A stretch of DNA of 64,000 nucleotides, taken from contig CAZLFA010000001.1 of the NCBI GenBank assembly GCA_964558665.1, forward strand, positions 62,001 through 126,000, written 5' to 3'. The position numbers and the translations under genes are program-made. Positions 27,086 through 35,307 of the stretch are shown here, in pieces; position 1 is the first letter of the stretch; each line of letters starts with the position of its first letter. This stretch comes from CAZLFA01 sp964558665 (GTDB lineage: Bacteria > Desulfobacterota > Syntrophia > Syntrophales > PHBD01). The notes under the pieces are model-generated. The model saw only the letters and a list, made by a program, of their open reading frames with translations. It had not been told where the DNA came from and ran no database searches.

Positions 27086-27313
27086 TCACTGTTTTTCTCC
27101 GGGGAGTCTCAGTTTCCCTTGCTTGATCATCTTTGCGCAAAACGCATCAAACTGTGTTCGGGCCAGTTTGAAGGGCATCGTTTTGCCGTTTTCCCAACGG
27201 TTAATTGTGGTAAAGCTGACTCCCAATTCGCGTGCAAGCCCTTCCTGGCTCAGTCCCAGTTGCTGACGGACTTCCTTTACTGCATCTGAAAAATTCCCTT
27301 GTTTAATCGTCAT
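27086..27313 (-). CDS. XRE-family helix-turn-helix regulator
   Basis: A 75-residue DNA-binding protein from MTIKQGNFSD. The first ATG at 27340 lacks a ribosome-binding site. The Cro/CI-type helix-turn-helix is VRQQLGLSQEGLARELGVSFTTINRWENGK, occupying most of the protein. Small regulators of this kind commonly accompany restriction-modification or toxin-antitoxin genes. Here the next genes are a fragment and the zeta-like kinase, in the same direction, so it may control that unit. Confidence 0.8.
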   Translation of the reverse strand: MTIKQGNFSDAVKEVRQQLGLSQEGLARELGVSFTTINRWENGKTMPFKLARTQFDAFCAKMIKQGKLRLPGEKQ

Positions 27314-27787
27314 TGCACTTTTTCCCGCATTCAGCCACATGGTTTAGCTAAAACATGCCATCGCTGTTTTTCCATTCTTGAAGCTCTCTATAAATACAAC
27401 AGGTGATATAGCACGTGCAAGGATAAAGTTTAAGCTTGTTAAGACAATGAGATATGGCTATCGAAGAGATAGTGTTAAAATGTTGGAGGCTGGCAGGAAT
27501 TGCCAATTGCTGTCTTGTAGGAGCCGGCAGCAGATCAACTCGGAGTGAACCAAGATAGGTTATTAGGCAGTCAGCATGTTTCATCCGGTATTCAGTGGTC
27601 TGTTCTGAAAACAGGACTGAACCATTGTGGGTGAATTTAGTGAAATACAGAGTCCAAAAGTGATAATGGTCGACGTTTGACAAATGAAATTAAGCAATGT
27701 GCTGAATGAATGGTATTTGATTTGAGGTTTTAAAAAAGCTTTATAATTGGTAACACATAAGTTACTATAACTCATGGAGGGAATCTG
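27314..27787. other. 474-bp region without a supported gene
   Basis: Between the XRE gene and the HigB-like gene there are short open frames on the minus strand (27348-27683 and 27581-27799), but their translations are rich in Cys/His/Ser, lack ribosome-binding sites and overlap each other, so I do not accept them. AT-rich sequence near 27715-27775 probably carries the promoter of the toxin-antitoxin pair. The rest may be decayed accessory DNA. Confidence 0.5.
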
Positions 27788-28114
27788 ATGATTATACACG
27801 AGTATCTGAAAGAAGATGGTACCAGCCCTTTCCGCGATTGGTTTGAAAGGTTGGATAGCCGTGCGGCCGCCAAGGTGACGACTTCTTTGATCAGAATAGA
27901 GCTCGGAAATATGTCAAATATAGAGAGTGTTGGGAAAGGCGTCTACGAGAGAAAGATAGATTATGGTCCGGGTTACCGGGTTTATTTTGGCATGGATGGC
28001 GGGGAACTGATTATCTTGGTCGACGGTGGCACAAAGAAACGTCAAGTAAAGGATATAGAAATTGCAAAAGACAGATCGTCAGATTACAAAAGACGGAAGA
28101 AGCAACATCAATAA
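27788..28114 (+). CDS. HigB/RelE-type toxin (Gp49-like)
   Basis: A 108-residue protein with GGAGG before its ATG. It matches the phage-derived Gp49/HigB-1 toxin family: FRDWFERLDSRAAAKVTTSLIRIELGN at the N terminus, then GVYERKIDYGPGYRVYFGMDGGELIILVDGGTKKRQVKDI, the core RelE/ParE beta-sheet with basic residues that cut mRNA on the ribosome. The antitoxin gene follows by 12 bp, in toxin-first order as is typical of HigBA. Confidence 0.88.
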   Translation: MIIHEYLKEDGTSPFRDWFERLDSRAAAKVTTSLIRIELGNMSNIESVGKGVYERKIDYGPGYRVYFGMDGGELIILVDGGTKKRQVKDIEIAKDRSSDYKRRKKQHQ

Positions 28115-28126
28115 GGAGGTTGAAGT

Positions 28127-28441
28127 ATGCCGTTAACAAAGAGTTTTAGAGAGACAGTAATGGTCAGGGTTAAGTCCGATCCTGTATTTAGAAGCGAATT
28201 AATCATAGAAGCGACTAACGCCTTTTTAAGTGGAGATGTGGAAACGGGGAAGGCTCTTCTTCGAGACTACCTTAATGCTACTGAGTCGGTGAACGATATT
28301 GCCGGAAAACTGCATCTTAATGAGAAGAGTTTACGCCGCATGCTGGGACCTAAAGGAAATCCGACACTGAGAAATTTTATCAGCCTGTTAAAGGTGTGCA
28401 GTTCGATAGAGAATATATCTCTTCAGGTATGTCATCATTAA
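28127..28441 (+). CDS. HigA-type antitoxin with helix-turn-helix
   Basis: A 104-residue protein with AAGGAGG upstream. A C-terminal HTH (NDIAGKLHLNEKSLRRMLGPKGNPTLRNF) matches the addiction-module antidote family that pairs with Gp49-like toxins. It would neutralise the toxin and repress the operon. The preceding HigB-like gene gives strong context. The end is convergent with, and ten bases from, the alkD-like gene. Confidence 0.82.
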   Translation: MPLTKSFRETVMVRVKSDPVFRSELIIEATNAFLSGDVETGKALLRDYLNATESVNDIAGKLHLNEKSLRRMLGPKGNPTLRNFISLLKVCSSIENISLQVCHH

Positions 28442-28451
28442 TTGATGCAAC

Positions 28452-29171
28452 TCATACAGCTTTTTTCAGGGAAAGCCTTTTTTGGACTTCAAGAGAGGAT
28501 AATTCCCGCAAGGCATCGCCGGCAATCCAGCGGGTGCATTTCGTATCAGTGTCTCTGATCTTCAGGGCGGCGGTAATGGCAAGTCTGTTGAGATTCGTAT
28601 TGCGCTTTCCAATCTGCCGCAATGCCCAGTTGACAGCCTTTTTTACAAAGTTTCTCTCATCATTCGCTTCTCTTACAATCAGATCCAGGAAGTGCTCAAA
28701 AGGTTCATCCGGAGACTTTTTGTCATGGACGGCCAGTACAGCCATGAGAACGAACCCGGCCCTTTTGACAAATTCTTTGTCGCGTCTTATCCATTCCTTG
28801 GCCTTTGCATAGGCAAGCGGTGTTTTATCGAAGAGGTTGCTGCAGCACTGATCACAGACGTCCCAGGAGTCGAAGTCATTCACCCACTTTTCCATTTGGC
28901 TTTCGCCGACCTGACCGGGATCAGCAATCAGGCTTGCCAGGATAAGAGCTTCGTGGATACCGGTCTCCCAGAGTTCCAAAGCCATAGAATGATTCCTGCC
29001 GATATCCCTGGCCAGTTTTCTCAAAAGGGGCATAGATACACCCAGGATATTTTCTGTGTTGATCCCATAGCGGGCCATGCCGGCTGCATTGGCTGGATTG
29101 CTCATTGCTTTGAGTCGAAACACGACGTCGCCACAGCTTGTGTACATCTCTTTTCTTTTGGCAGCGGTCAA
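28452..29171 (-). CDS. AlkD-like DNA alkylation repair protein
   Basis: A 239-residue protein built of HEAT-like helical repeats, the AlkD/AlkC fold that removes alkylated bases from DNA. Features include RYGINTENILGVSMPLLRKLARDIG, DFDSWDVCDQCCSNLFDKT and a C-terminal VNWALRQIGKRNTNLN segment, typical of the AlkD-like group. The frame opens with TTG at 29171 seven bases after GGAAGAG. An ATG at 29147 is the alternative. The neighbouring toxin-antitoxin pair is convergent with it. Confidence 0.85.
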   Translation of the reverse strand: MTAAKRKEMYTSCGDVVFRLKAMSNPANAAGMARYGINTENILGVSMPLLRKLARDIGRNHSMALELWETGIHEALILASLIADPGQVGESQMEKWVNDFDSWDVCDQCCSNLFDKTPLAYAKAKEWIRRDKEFVKRAGFVLMAVLAVHDKKSPDEPFEHFLDLIVREANDERNFVKKAVNWALRQIGKRNTNLNRLAITAALKIRDTDTKCTRWIAGDALRELSSLEVQKRLSLKKAV

Positions 29172-29302
29172 TTTTTTTCTCTTCCATCCCAGAGTGTAAA
29201 TGTTTTACAATAACCATTAACAGAGCTGGCAGTTGATTTCAATACAGATAAAGAAAAGTACAAAAGAAGAGCGCCCTTTTGTTTGGAGATTACGAGGATA
29301 TC

Positions 29303-29593
29303 ATGGTCGAGAAAGATTTGGAAAACATAAGAACGCAGATTTCTCATATAGACAATCTTAAATTATTATCGCCCTACGACAATGAATTCAAGCTCTGGCA
29401 TGAAAAGACGGAAATGCTGATCGTGAAGATTTTCGGCGGGCATTCACACCAGAGACAGGCTTTTCAGGGCATCATTTATACACCTCTTTTCCTTTCCTGC
29501 AGATGCAGCGACACTGTATTTAGTGACGCTTATCTGGAAGGACTGAAAGAAGCCGGAAAGCTTCTGGAGTCGTTTACCGGGATGGTGAAGTGA
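29303..29593 (+). CDS. Small hypothetical protein coupled to a metallo-hydrolase gene
   Basis: The 96-residue frame is started at ATG 29303, which follows ACGAGGA; the longer TTG start at 29279 is not needed. The pattern FKLWHEKTEMLIVKIFGGHSHQ (W...T...L..IFG) is seen in several uncharacterised bacterial proteins. I can assign no function. The stop overlaps the start of the following hydrolase (TGATG), implying co-translation. Confidence 0.6.
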   Translation: MVEKDLENIRTQISHIDNLKLLSPYDNEFKLWHEKTEMLIVKIFGGHSHQRQAFQGIIYTPLFLSCRCSDTVFSDAYLEGLKEAGKLLESFTGMVK

Positions 29594-30600
29594 TGGATTC
29601 ATTGATCAAGGAGATAGCCGGCGACTTTTATTCAATAACTCTGCCCATGCCTTTCCGCCTCAAACATGTTCATGTATATGCCCTTGTTCACAACGGCAGG
29701 ATAGCTCTTTTTGACACAGGTTTGAACACGCAGAATACGTTTGATGATCTTCAGGAGGCGCTTGCGGTTATCGGCAGAAGCAGCGCGGATATTGAAAAAA
29801 TATTCATAACGCACTACCACGCCGACCATTGCGGAATGGCGGGAAGGATCCAAAAGGATTCCGGCGCTTCAATCGGCATGTCCGATATCGATGAGCGGTT
29901 TTTGATCATGAACAGCCGGGATGACGTCTTTGAGAGCCGCATCAGGCCATTTTATCTGAGGCATGGACTGGCCGGGGAAACAATCGATTTTCTGGATCAA
30001 CTGCGCAAAGGATTTATAAAAAAAGCAATGTCGCCATTTCGGGTTGATTTTCATCTGCGGCCTCATTCGCAACAGACCTTTGGAAACAGAACATTTCAGG
30101 TGATTCCTGCTCCCGGGCACACGAGAGGACAGGTCTGTTTCTATTTTCCCGACGAGCGCCTTCTGCTTTCAGGAGACCATGTCCTGCCGGAGATTACGCC
30201 GAACCTCGGACCTGATCTTTTCCATCCGGACTTTTTCCCACTGGAAAGTTTCTTAGGGGCATTGGAAGACATGAAAGATATGGCCGCAGATAACGTCTAT
30301 CCGGCCCACGGGCAGCCTTTCAACGATCTGCGCGGGCGTATAGAGGAAATAGAGGCACATCATCGCGATCGCAAATCGCTTGTCACAGATGCCATAGCGC
30401 AGGGAAACGATACGGCCCTTCGGGTTTCGCTTGCTGTCTTCGGTTCTGATTTGCCTGAATTTGATCAGTTCCTGGCTCTGAACGAGAGCTACGTGCACAT
30501 CGTGCAACTGGTGAAGGAAGGGCTTGTCCGCGCTGAGGATAGCGATGGACGTACTTTCTTCAAAATTAATGAGAGAACGACTTCAGGTTGCAGATTTTAA
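29593..30600 (+). CDS. MBL-fold metallo-hydrolase
   Basis: A 335-residue protein with the metallo-beta-lactamase zinc motif ITHYHADHCGMAGR, preceded by ALFDTGLN and followed by IPAPGHTRGQVCFYF (third-His region), LLLSGDHVLP (bridging Asp) and NVYPAHGQPF (fourth His). The last 100 residues (from about EIEAHHRDR) are a helical region resembling a winged-helix, as in the LACTB2/glyoxalase-like group. The substrate is unknown. Its end overlaps the convergent flavodoxin-like gene by 18 bp. Confidence 0.88.
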   Translation: MDSLIKEIAGDFYSITLPMPFRLKHVHVYALVHNGRIALFDTGLNTQNTFDDLQEALAVIGRSSADIEKIFITHYHADHCGMAGRIQKDSGASIGMSDIDERFLIMNSRDDVFESRIRPFYLRHGLAGETIDFLDQLRKGFIKKAMSPFRVDFHLRPHSQQTFGNRTFQVIPAPGHTRGQVCFYFPDERLLLSGDHVLPEITPNLGPDLFHPDFFPLESFLGALEDMKDMAADNVYPAHGQPFNDLRGRIEEIEAHHRDRKSLVTDAIAQGNDTALRVSLAVFGSDLPEFDQFLALNESYVHIVQLVKEGLVRAEDSDGRTFFKINERTTSGCRF

Positions 30601-31236
30601 CTGGCGCGCGGTCTTTATGGCTTTTCTTATAAGCAGACCGGCAGAGCGGATCGCCTCCCTGTCTTCCGTGACGCCAAGCTTTGTCGTTTTATAGGAAAGG
30701 TCATCATTCATCCTGCCGGAGACAGCGCCGACCCCGAAAATGGCGCCTGCTGCATGAACCGAGGGGGTCCACATCTCATGCAGGAGAAACGCGTTGTGCA
30801 TGCTCTCCAGAGTGGTTTCAATGCCGCCGTTTCTTGTCCACGCAACAGTCATGGCTATGCCCACCTTGCCTCTGAGCGCGAGATGCCCCATTTTGCCGAA
30901 AATGAAGCAGCGCGTCCTGTCGATGAGACAGGCCATAGTCCCGGAAAGTCTTGCGAAATAAACAGGAGAGGCTAATAGCAGTATGTCGCATGCCAGGATT
31001 TGCTGAAGAATCCTTTCAGCGTCATCGGCTATGCTGCAAAGTTTGTCAGGTGTCTGCTTTCTCATGCACCAGTTGCAGTGTATGCAGTCGGATATCTTCA
31101 AGCCGGCAAGATCGATACGTTCTATGGAAATGTCCTTTTCTTTTACTGCAGAATCGAGCGCGGCATCGAGCAGACAGGAGGTGTTGCCCTTTTTGATGGG
31201 GCTGGAATTAATGGCCAGAATCTTTATCGTGGTCAT
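30583..31236 (-). CDS. NADPH-dependent FMN reductase-like flavoprotein with a Cys motif
   Basis: A 217-residue protein with a flavodoxin-like fold: ILAINSSPIKKGNTSCLLDAAL (FMN phosphate loop) and LLASPVYFARLSGTMACLIDRT. A cluster CIHCNWCMRKQTPDKLC (about residues 52-68) matches the compact 4Fe-4S-binding motif of iron-sulfur flavoproteins of anaerobes. Redox partners are unknown. Its ATG overlaps the stop of the upstream GGDEF gene by four bases. Confidence 0.82.
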   Translation of the reverse strand: MTTIKILAINSSPIKKGNTSCLLDAALDSAVKEKDISIERIDLAGLKISDCIHCNWCMRKQTPDKLCSIADDAERILQQILACDILLLASPVYFARLSGTMACLIDRTRCFIFGKMGHLALRGKVGIAMTVAWTRNGGIETTLESMHNAFLLHEMWTPSVHAAGAIFGVGAVSGRMNDDLSYKTTKLGVTEDREAIRSAGLLIRKAIKTARQLKSAT

Positions 31237-32171
31237 GTTGCCTCATCTGGTTTGTTTTGCCTTTTGTCAATGCAGAAGTTGCTTCCCCTGGTCCGCTTGG
31301 CGAACTTTTTCATTTCAGAAGCGGCTTCGGTAAGAGCTCCATAGTGGGAGTATGACCTTGTCCTCGTTTCGGTGATACCTATGGAAATTCCTATGATCGG
31401 GAATGTCCTCAAAACACCCTGACGGTCGACCGCTTCTATATGGCCCCTTTCCTTGTCATCCTGATCATAGAAGGTCGGTATAATGCTGTCAAAGGCGCTT
31501 ATGATCCTGCCGGAAGTTTCCTCTACGAGATCCACATCCATGATATAGATAAAATCGTCACCCCCGATATGGCCGATAAAGCTGTTTTGCGGCTGCATGC
31601 TCTTTACAATATTCAGAACGAGTCTGCCCGTGATCTTGATGACATCATCTCCCCTGCTGAAACCGTACTTATCGTTCAGAGGTTTAAAATGATCGAGATC
31701 CGCATATGCAAAGGCAAAAGTTTCTTTTCTGGCAAGTCTCTCTTCGATCTGGCGATTTATGGATATATTGCCGGGGAGCCTGGTAAGGGGGTTTATCTCC
31801 ACTATGCGTTCAGAACGGAGCATGGCCAGATTAAATCTGGCAGACAGCTCTTTTTCGAGATCTCTTTTCCATATAAAATCCTCAATGAACAGATTTGTCA
31901 CGTCTGCAACCTGCGAAAGCTCTTCCAGTATGGCAAGGATGGGAAGCTGGCTGAACATGGGATCGCCTTTCAGGTTGCTGATGTGGGATGCGGCATCCTT
32001 ATCGCTGCTGCTGATATCGATTATGATCAGATTGGGTATAGAGTTGTAGATGAAATCGATTGCAGAGGGGATGTTACGGAAAATTACAGTTTGGTGTAAA
32101 GGGCTGATGGTTCTGTCGGCGATATTGGTGGCCACTATGTCTTGAGAGACGATAACGACGGTTTTCATCAT
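31233..32171 (-). CDS. GGDEF-domain protein with a receiver-like N terminus
   Basis: A 312-residue protein. Residues 1-120 resemble a receiver domain, with the phosphorylatable Asp in LIIIDISSSD near residue 51. The C-terminal 170 residues form a diguanylate cyclase domain (FAYADLDHFKPLNDKYGF, IGHIGGDDFIYIMD). The signature is GGDDF, not GGDEF/GGEEF, so cyclase activity is uncertain, and the upstream RxxD product-inhibition site is absent. It overlaps the HDOD gene's end by one base and is followed by the flavoprotein, suggesting one operon. Confidence 0.85.
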   Translation of the reverse strand: MMKTVVIVSQDIVATNIADRTISPLHQTVIFRNIPSAIDFIYNSIPNLIIIDISSSDKDAASHISNLKGDPMFSQLPILAILEELSQVADVTNLFIEDFIWKRDLEKELSARFNLAMLRSERIVEINPLTRLPGNISINRQIEERLARKETFAFAYADLDHFKPLNDKYGFSRGDDVIKITGRLVLNIVKSMQPQNSFIGHIGGDDFIYIMDVDLVEETSGRIISAFDSIIPTFYDQDDKERGHIEAVDRQGVLRTFPIIGISIGITETRTRSYSHYGALTEAASEMKKFAKRTRGSNFCIDKRQNKPDEAT

Positions 32172-33007
32172 TAAAGGGTCAGTTCTCCCGTGGCGTCTGT
32201 GGACTCGTCTATTTTGACGAGGATTTCTTTGATATCGATATCTGAAAGACTTAATATTTCAAATGCCGTGTTGTTCACAACGGGAACAAAAGGATCTCCG
32301 GCAAATCCTACTCCCCTTGCACGCACAAGAATGTCCGCCATGTGTACTACGGCTGTTTCCATAGGCGCTATCTTGGAGAGGTTGGGACTGTGATGATAGG
32401 CGATCACCTCTATCAGGTTCTTCGGGAAGCGCCACTTTTCAGACAGCCATAAGCCGACATTGGAGTGAGGATCACTGAAAGTGACTTTTTCCGCTTCATA
32501 TATCGATATCGCCTTTTCCCGTGACACCTGCAAAGCAGCTTCATACTGTTCCTGGTATTCCAGCATGAGAATCACCTTGCCCAGATCATGCAGCAGACCG
32601 GCAATTGAAATCTCTTCCGGATCCTTAATCCCCTTCTTTTCCGCTATGGCTCTTGATGCAACGGCACAACCCAGGGAATGGTTCCAAAGACCGGACATGA
32701 CTTTTTCCATGATTTCAAAAACGGATATGCCCAGGAGCAATCCCTTCACAACATTCAGCCCCAGGAGCATGATCGCGTGAGACACAGATGATATTCTGCC
32801 GGGAAAACCGTATGCCGCGGAGTTGACCATCTTCAGGACTTTTGTAGTCAATGCCGGATCATTGGAAACAAAATGGCTGATCTCGTCCAGAGTAATCCTC
32901 GGCTTTTCAATTATCGCCGATATTCTCTTCAGCATGCCGGGAACAGTCGGCAGTGCAGAGATGTTTTCGATTCTGGCACGATGAACCTTCGTTACCTGGT
33001 TAGCCAT
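32171..33007 (-). CDS. HDOD-domain signalling protein
   Basis: The 278-residue protein begins MANQVTKVHRARIENISALPTVPGMLKRI, with the HDOD region over residues 20-230 (FVSNDPALTTKVLKMVNSAAYGFPG, SVSHAIMLLGLNVVKGLLLG, GLLHDLGKVI). HDOD proteins are divergent HD-domain relatives that act in bacterial signalling, often with c-di-GMP or two-component proteins. It starts inside the end of the upstream gene and abuts the GGDEF gene downstream, so the three form one overlapping unit. Confidence 0.87.
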   Translation of the reverse strand: MANQVTKVHRARIENISALPTVPGMLKRISAIIEKPRITLDEISHFVSNDPALTTKVLKMVNSAAYGFPGRISSVSHAIMLLGLNVVKGLLLGISVFEIMEKVMSGLWNHSLGCAVASRAIAEKKGIKDPEEISIAGLLHDLGKVILMLEYQEQYEAALQVSREKAISIYEAEKVTFSDPHSNVGLWLSEKWRFPKNLIEVIAYHHSPNLSKIAPMETAVVHMADILVRARGVGFAGDPFVPVVNNTAFEILSLSDIDIKEILVKIDESTDATGELTL

Positions 33008-33296
33008 ACAAACCCTCAATATATTCTTTCAGGACTTTTTTAATAAAGCCCATGTGGGGCTGATCTTCGACAGGCTGAAATCTGGCATCGAGCAGCGACA
33101 AGGCCTCATCTTTTGGAATCGGCTGCACGGTGGGACCGTCAATATAAATGGCCTCAATACTCATATCCTGTATGCGCTCTACCCATTTTTCAGTCAGCAC
33201 GGTGCCCTCACTCAACAGGACCATGCCGTTCTTGTCAGTGATCGGCTTTACCAATTTCATTCCGACTTCGATTTTATCTATGGGTATTCTAGGCAT
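33000..33296 (-). CDS. DUF3391-like small protein, first gene of the signalling operon
   Basis: The 98-residue protein starts MPRIPIDKIEVGMKLVKPI. It has the KIEVGMxLxxPITDKNG pattern found at the N terminus of HD-GYP/HDOD proteins, here as a separate protein, and a second half with IYIDGPTVQP. Its role is probably to bind or position the HDOD partner, which is inference. The stop overlaps the HDOD gene start. A possible minus-strand promoter (TTGCCA plus an AT-rich -10) lies near 33345-33370. Confidence 0.65.
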   Translation of the reverse strand: MPRIPIDKIEVGMKLVKPITDKNGMVLLSEGTVLTEKWVERIQDMSIEAIYIDGPTVQPIPKDEALSLLDARFQPVEDQPHMGFIKKVLKEYIEGLYG

Positions 33297-33408
33297 AGCA
33301 AAGACCTTATATTGATGACTGCAAAGGACCATATCCTTTTTTTATTAAAAAAACAATCATTATTGGCAAACGTTTTAAAGACTTTTCTCATTATGACATG
33401 AATTTCTG

Positions 33409-33437
33409 TTGACAGATTGTTTTAGAAGTTCTATACA
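33409..33437 (+). promoter_or_regulatory. Sigma70-type promoter of cimA leader transcript
   Basis: TTGACA (33409-33414) and TATACA (33432-33437) with an exact 17-bp spacer. Transcription would begin near 33444, about 35 bases before the leader-peptide ATG, as expected for an attenuation leader. Confidence 0.75.
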
Positions 33438-33479
33438 GAAACCCGCTGAAAATACAGAAGCTGAAGGTTTGATCTGAAC

Positions 33480-33560
33480 ATGTTGAACACCCCGAACAGC
33501 ATTATCATTATTGGCGGTATAATTAGGCCCGGATACATAGGTGGCCTGATGGGGGTGTAG
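33480..33560 (+). CDS. Isoleucine-rich leader peptide of the cimA attenuator
   Basis: A 26-codon ORF from ATG 33480 to TAG 33558-33560. Seven codons are Ile: four in a row (33501-33512), two at 33519-33524 and one at 33537. The peptide is MLNTPNSIIIIGGIIRPGYI plus six residues. An AAGG sequence about 12 bases upstream is a weak ribosome-binding site. The ORF lies between a strong promoter and an intrinsic terminator directly upstream of cimA, which is the arrangement of amino-acid attenuation. Codons for the pathway's end product are exactly those enriched. A ribosome stalled at the Ile run would leave 33544-33550 free, whereas one at the stop codon would cover it. Confidence 0.8.
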   Translation: MLNTPNSIIIIGGIIRPGYIGGLMGV

Positions 33561-33583
33561 CGTTTATATACATAAATGAGTTT

Positions 33584-33623
33584 AAAATCCGTTATCAGGC
33601 AGACTGGTAGCGGATTTTTTTTT
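33584..33623 (+). terminator. Attenuator terminator upstream of cimA
   Basis: AAAATCCGTTATC (33584-33596) pairs with GGTAGCGGATTTT (33606-33618) to give a 13-bp stem including two G-U pairs, with a 9-nt loop, followed by a T-run to 33623. The alternative structure pairs GCCTGAT (33544-33550) with ATCAGGC (33594-33600), a perfect 7-bp helix that breaks the top of the terminator stem. The cimA ribosome-binding site follows immediately. Confidence 0.8.
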
Positions 33624-33641
33624 GACCGGAAAGGATGGGAT

Positions 33642-35270
33642 ATGAAAACAGCGGATGTTTTGATTTATGACACTACACTGAGAGATGGCACGCAGGGGGA
33701 GCAGATCAACTTTTCCGCGGAAGAGAAGATGCGGATTGCTCAACGCCTTGACGAGATGCATTTTCATTATATCGAGGGAGGATGGCCGGGGTCCAATCCA
33801 AAGGACATGAGGTTTTTCGAACTTGCCAAAACAAGGCATTTCAGGCATGCGCGCCTTACTGCATTCGGCAGCACGAGGAAGGCCGGTGTCGGACCCGGTG
33901 AGTGCTCCAACATAAAAGCCATTCTGGATGCCGCCACACCGGCTGTGGCGATTTTCGGCAAAACATGGGATTTTCATGTCACGGATATCCTCTGTGTATC
34001 TCTGGAAGAAAATCTTGCCATGATCCATGAATCCGTCGCCTATCTGAAGTCAAAAGGCAGAGAGGTGATTTACGACGCGGAACATTTCTTTGACGGCTAT
34101 AAGAACAATCGCGAATATGCTCTGAAAACCATAACCGGGGCTCTTGAAGCCGGAGCCGACATGATTGTCCTCTGTGATACCAACGGAGGAACCCTCCCTT
34201 ACGAGATTTCTGCAGTAATCAGGGACGTTTCTTCCCTGATACCGCTGAAGCGGATGGGCATTCATGCCCATAACGACAGCGGATTGGGTGTAGCCAACTC
34301 ACTGGCAGCCATACACGAAGGTGTGAAGATGGTGCAGGGCACCATTAATGGTTATGGAGAGCGATGCGGAAATGCCGACCTGATAACGATTATGGCAAAT
34401 CTGCAATTAAAGATGAACAGGCGTTGCCTGCCGGAATCGTCATTAAGACAGCTTACTTCGCTATCCAATTATGTAAGCGAGGTGGCCAACATTCCGCCCC
34501 TTAATTCAAGACCCTTTGTAGGGCGAAGCGCCTTTGCCCACAAAGGCGGCGTCCATGTCAACGCTGTCTTGAAAAACTCGGCGGCTTACGAGCACGTCGA
34601 TCCGGAGACCGTCGGCAACCAGCAGCGCGTGCTGGTTTCTGATCTGGCAGGCAAGAGCAATATCGAGTATAAGGCCAGAGAGCTGGGTATCGACCTTACC
34701 AGCGATGATTCGGTAAGCCGGAAAATTGTCCAGCAGATAAAGCATATGGAGGATGAGGGGTATCAGTTTGATGCCGCTGAGGGAACTCTTTCACTGCTTA
34801 TCAAGAAGATTACGGGAGAGTTTAAGGAACCGTTCACTCTGGAATGTTTTCATGTAATTGCCGCGAAAATGGGAAATGAAAGGTCAACGGCACAGGCAAC
34901 AATCAAGATTTCCGTCGGCGACGAGGAGGAACTTACCGCAGCCGAAGGCAACGGGCCGATTAATGCCCTTGACAATGCGCTGAGGAAAGCACTCACCAAA
35001 TTTTATCCGCAGATAAAAGAGATGCACCTGGTTGATTTCAAGGTAAGAATAGTTGAGGGCAGCGAGGGAACCGCAGCGAAGGTCAAAGTTACACTGGAAT
35101 CCAAAGATGAGCAGGACATCTGGAGCACCATCGGAGTCTCGGAAAATGTTATTGAGGCCGGCTGGTATGCCCTGGTGGACAGTATTCAATACAAATTGAG
35201 CAAAGACAGGGTCAACAAGAACACAAAAACAGGAATAAAAAGAACCAGGCTACAGACTGCGCGGCATTAG
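33642..35270 (+). CDS. cimA: (R)-citramalate synthase
   Basis: Condenses pyruvate with acetyl-CoA to citramalate, the first step of the threonine-independent isoleucine pathway. The 542-residue protein starts at MKTADVLIYDTTLRDGTQGEQ with GGATGGG upstream. The frame is open further back, but that part covers the terminator. DTTLRDGTQGE binds the metal, HAHNDSGLGVANSLAAIHEG provides the His ligands, and NGYGERCGNADL is the family core. The C-terminal 130 residues form the LeuA regulatory dimer domain. CimA of this form differs from 2-isopropylmalate synthase in the N-terminal region. It is preceded by an isoleucine attenuator. Confidence 0.93.
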   Translation: MKTADVLIYDTTLRDGTQGEQINFSAEEKMRIAQRLDEMHFHYIEGGWPGSNPKDMRFFELAKTRHFRHARLTAFGSTRKAGVGPGECSNIKAILDAATPAVAIFGKTWDFHVTDILCVSLEENLAMIHESVAYLKSKGREVIYDAEHFFDGYKNNREYALKTITGALEAGADMIVLCDTNGGTLPYEISAVIRDVSSLIPLKRMGIHAHNDSGLGVANSLAAIHEGVKMVQGTINGYGERCGNADLITIMANLQLKMNRRCLPESSLRQLTSLSNYVSEVANIPPLNSRPFVGRSAFAHKGGVHVNAVLKNSAAYEHVDPETVGNQQRVLVSDLAGKSNIEYKARELGIDLTSDDSVSRKIVQQIKHMEDEGYQFDAAEGTLSLLIKKITGEFKEPFTLECFHVIAAKMGNERSTAQATIKISVGDEEELTAAEGNGPINALDNALRKALTKFYPQIKEMHLVDFKVRIVEGSEGTAAKVKVTLESKDEQDIWSTIGVSENVIEAGWYALVDSIQYKLSKDRVNKNTKTGIKRTRLQTARH

Positions 35271-35307
35271 GTACTTTCCATTAAAGCTTATTTTTTCCAG
35301 TTAAGCA

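Noticed and set aside
27348..27799. Two overlapping minus-strand frames upstream of the HigB-like gene
   Set aside because: No ribosome-binding sites, mutually overlapping, Cys/Ser/His-rich translations without any recognisable pattern.
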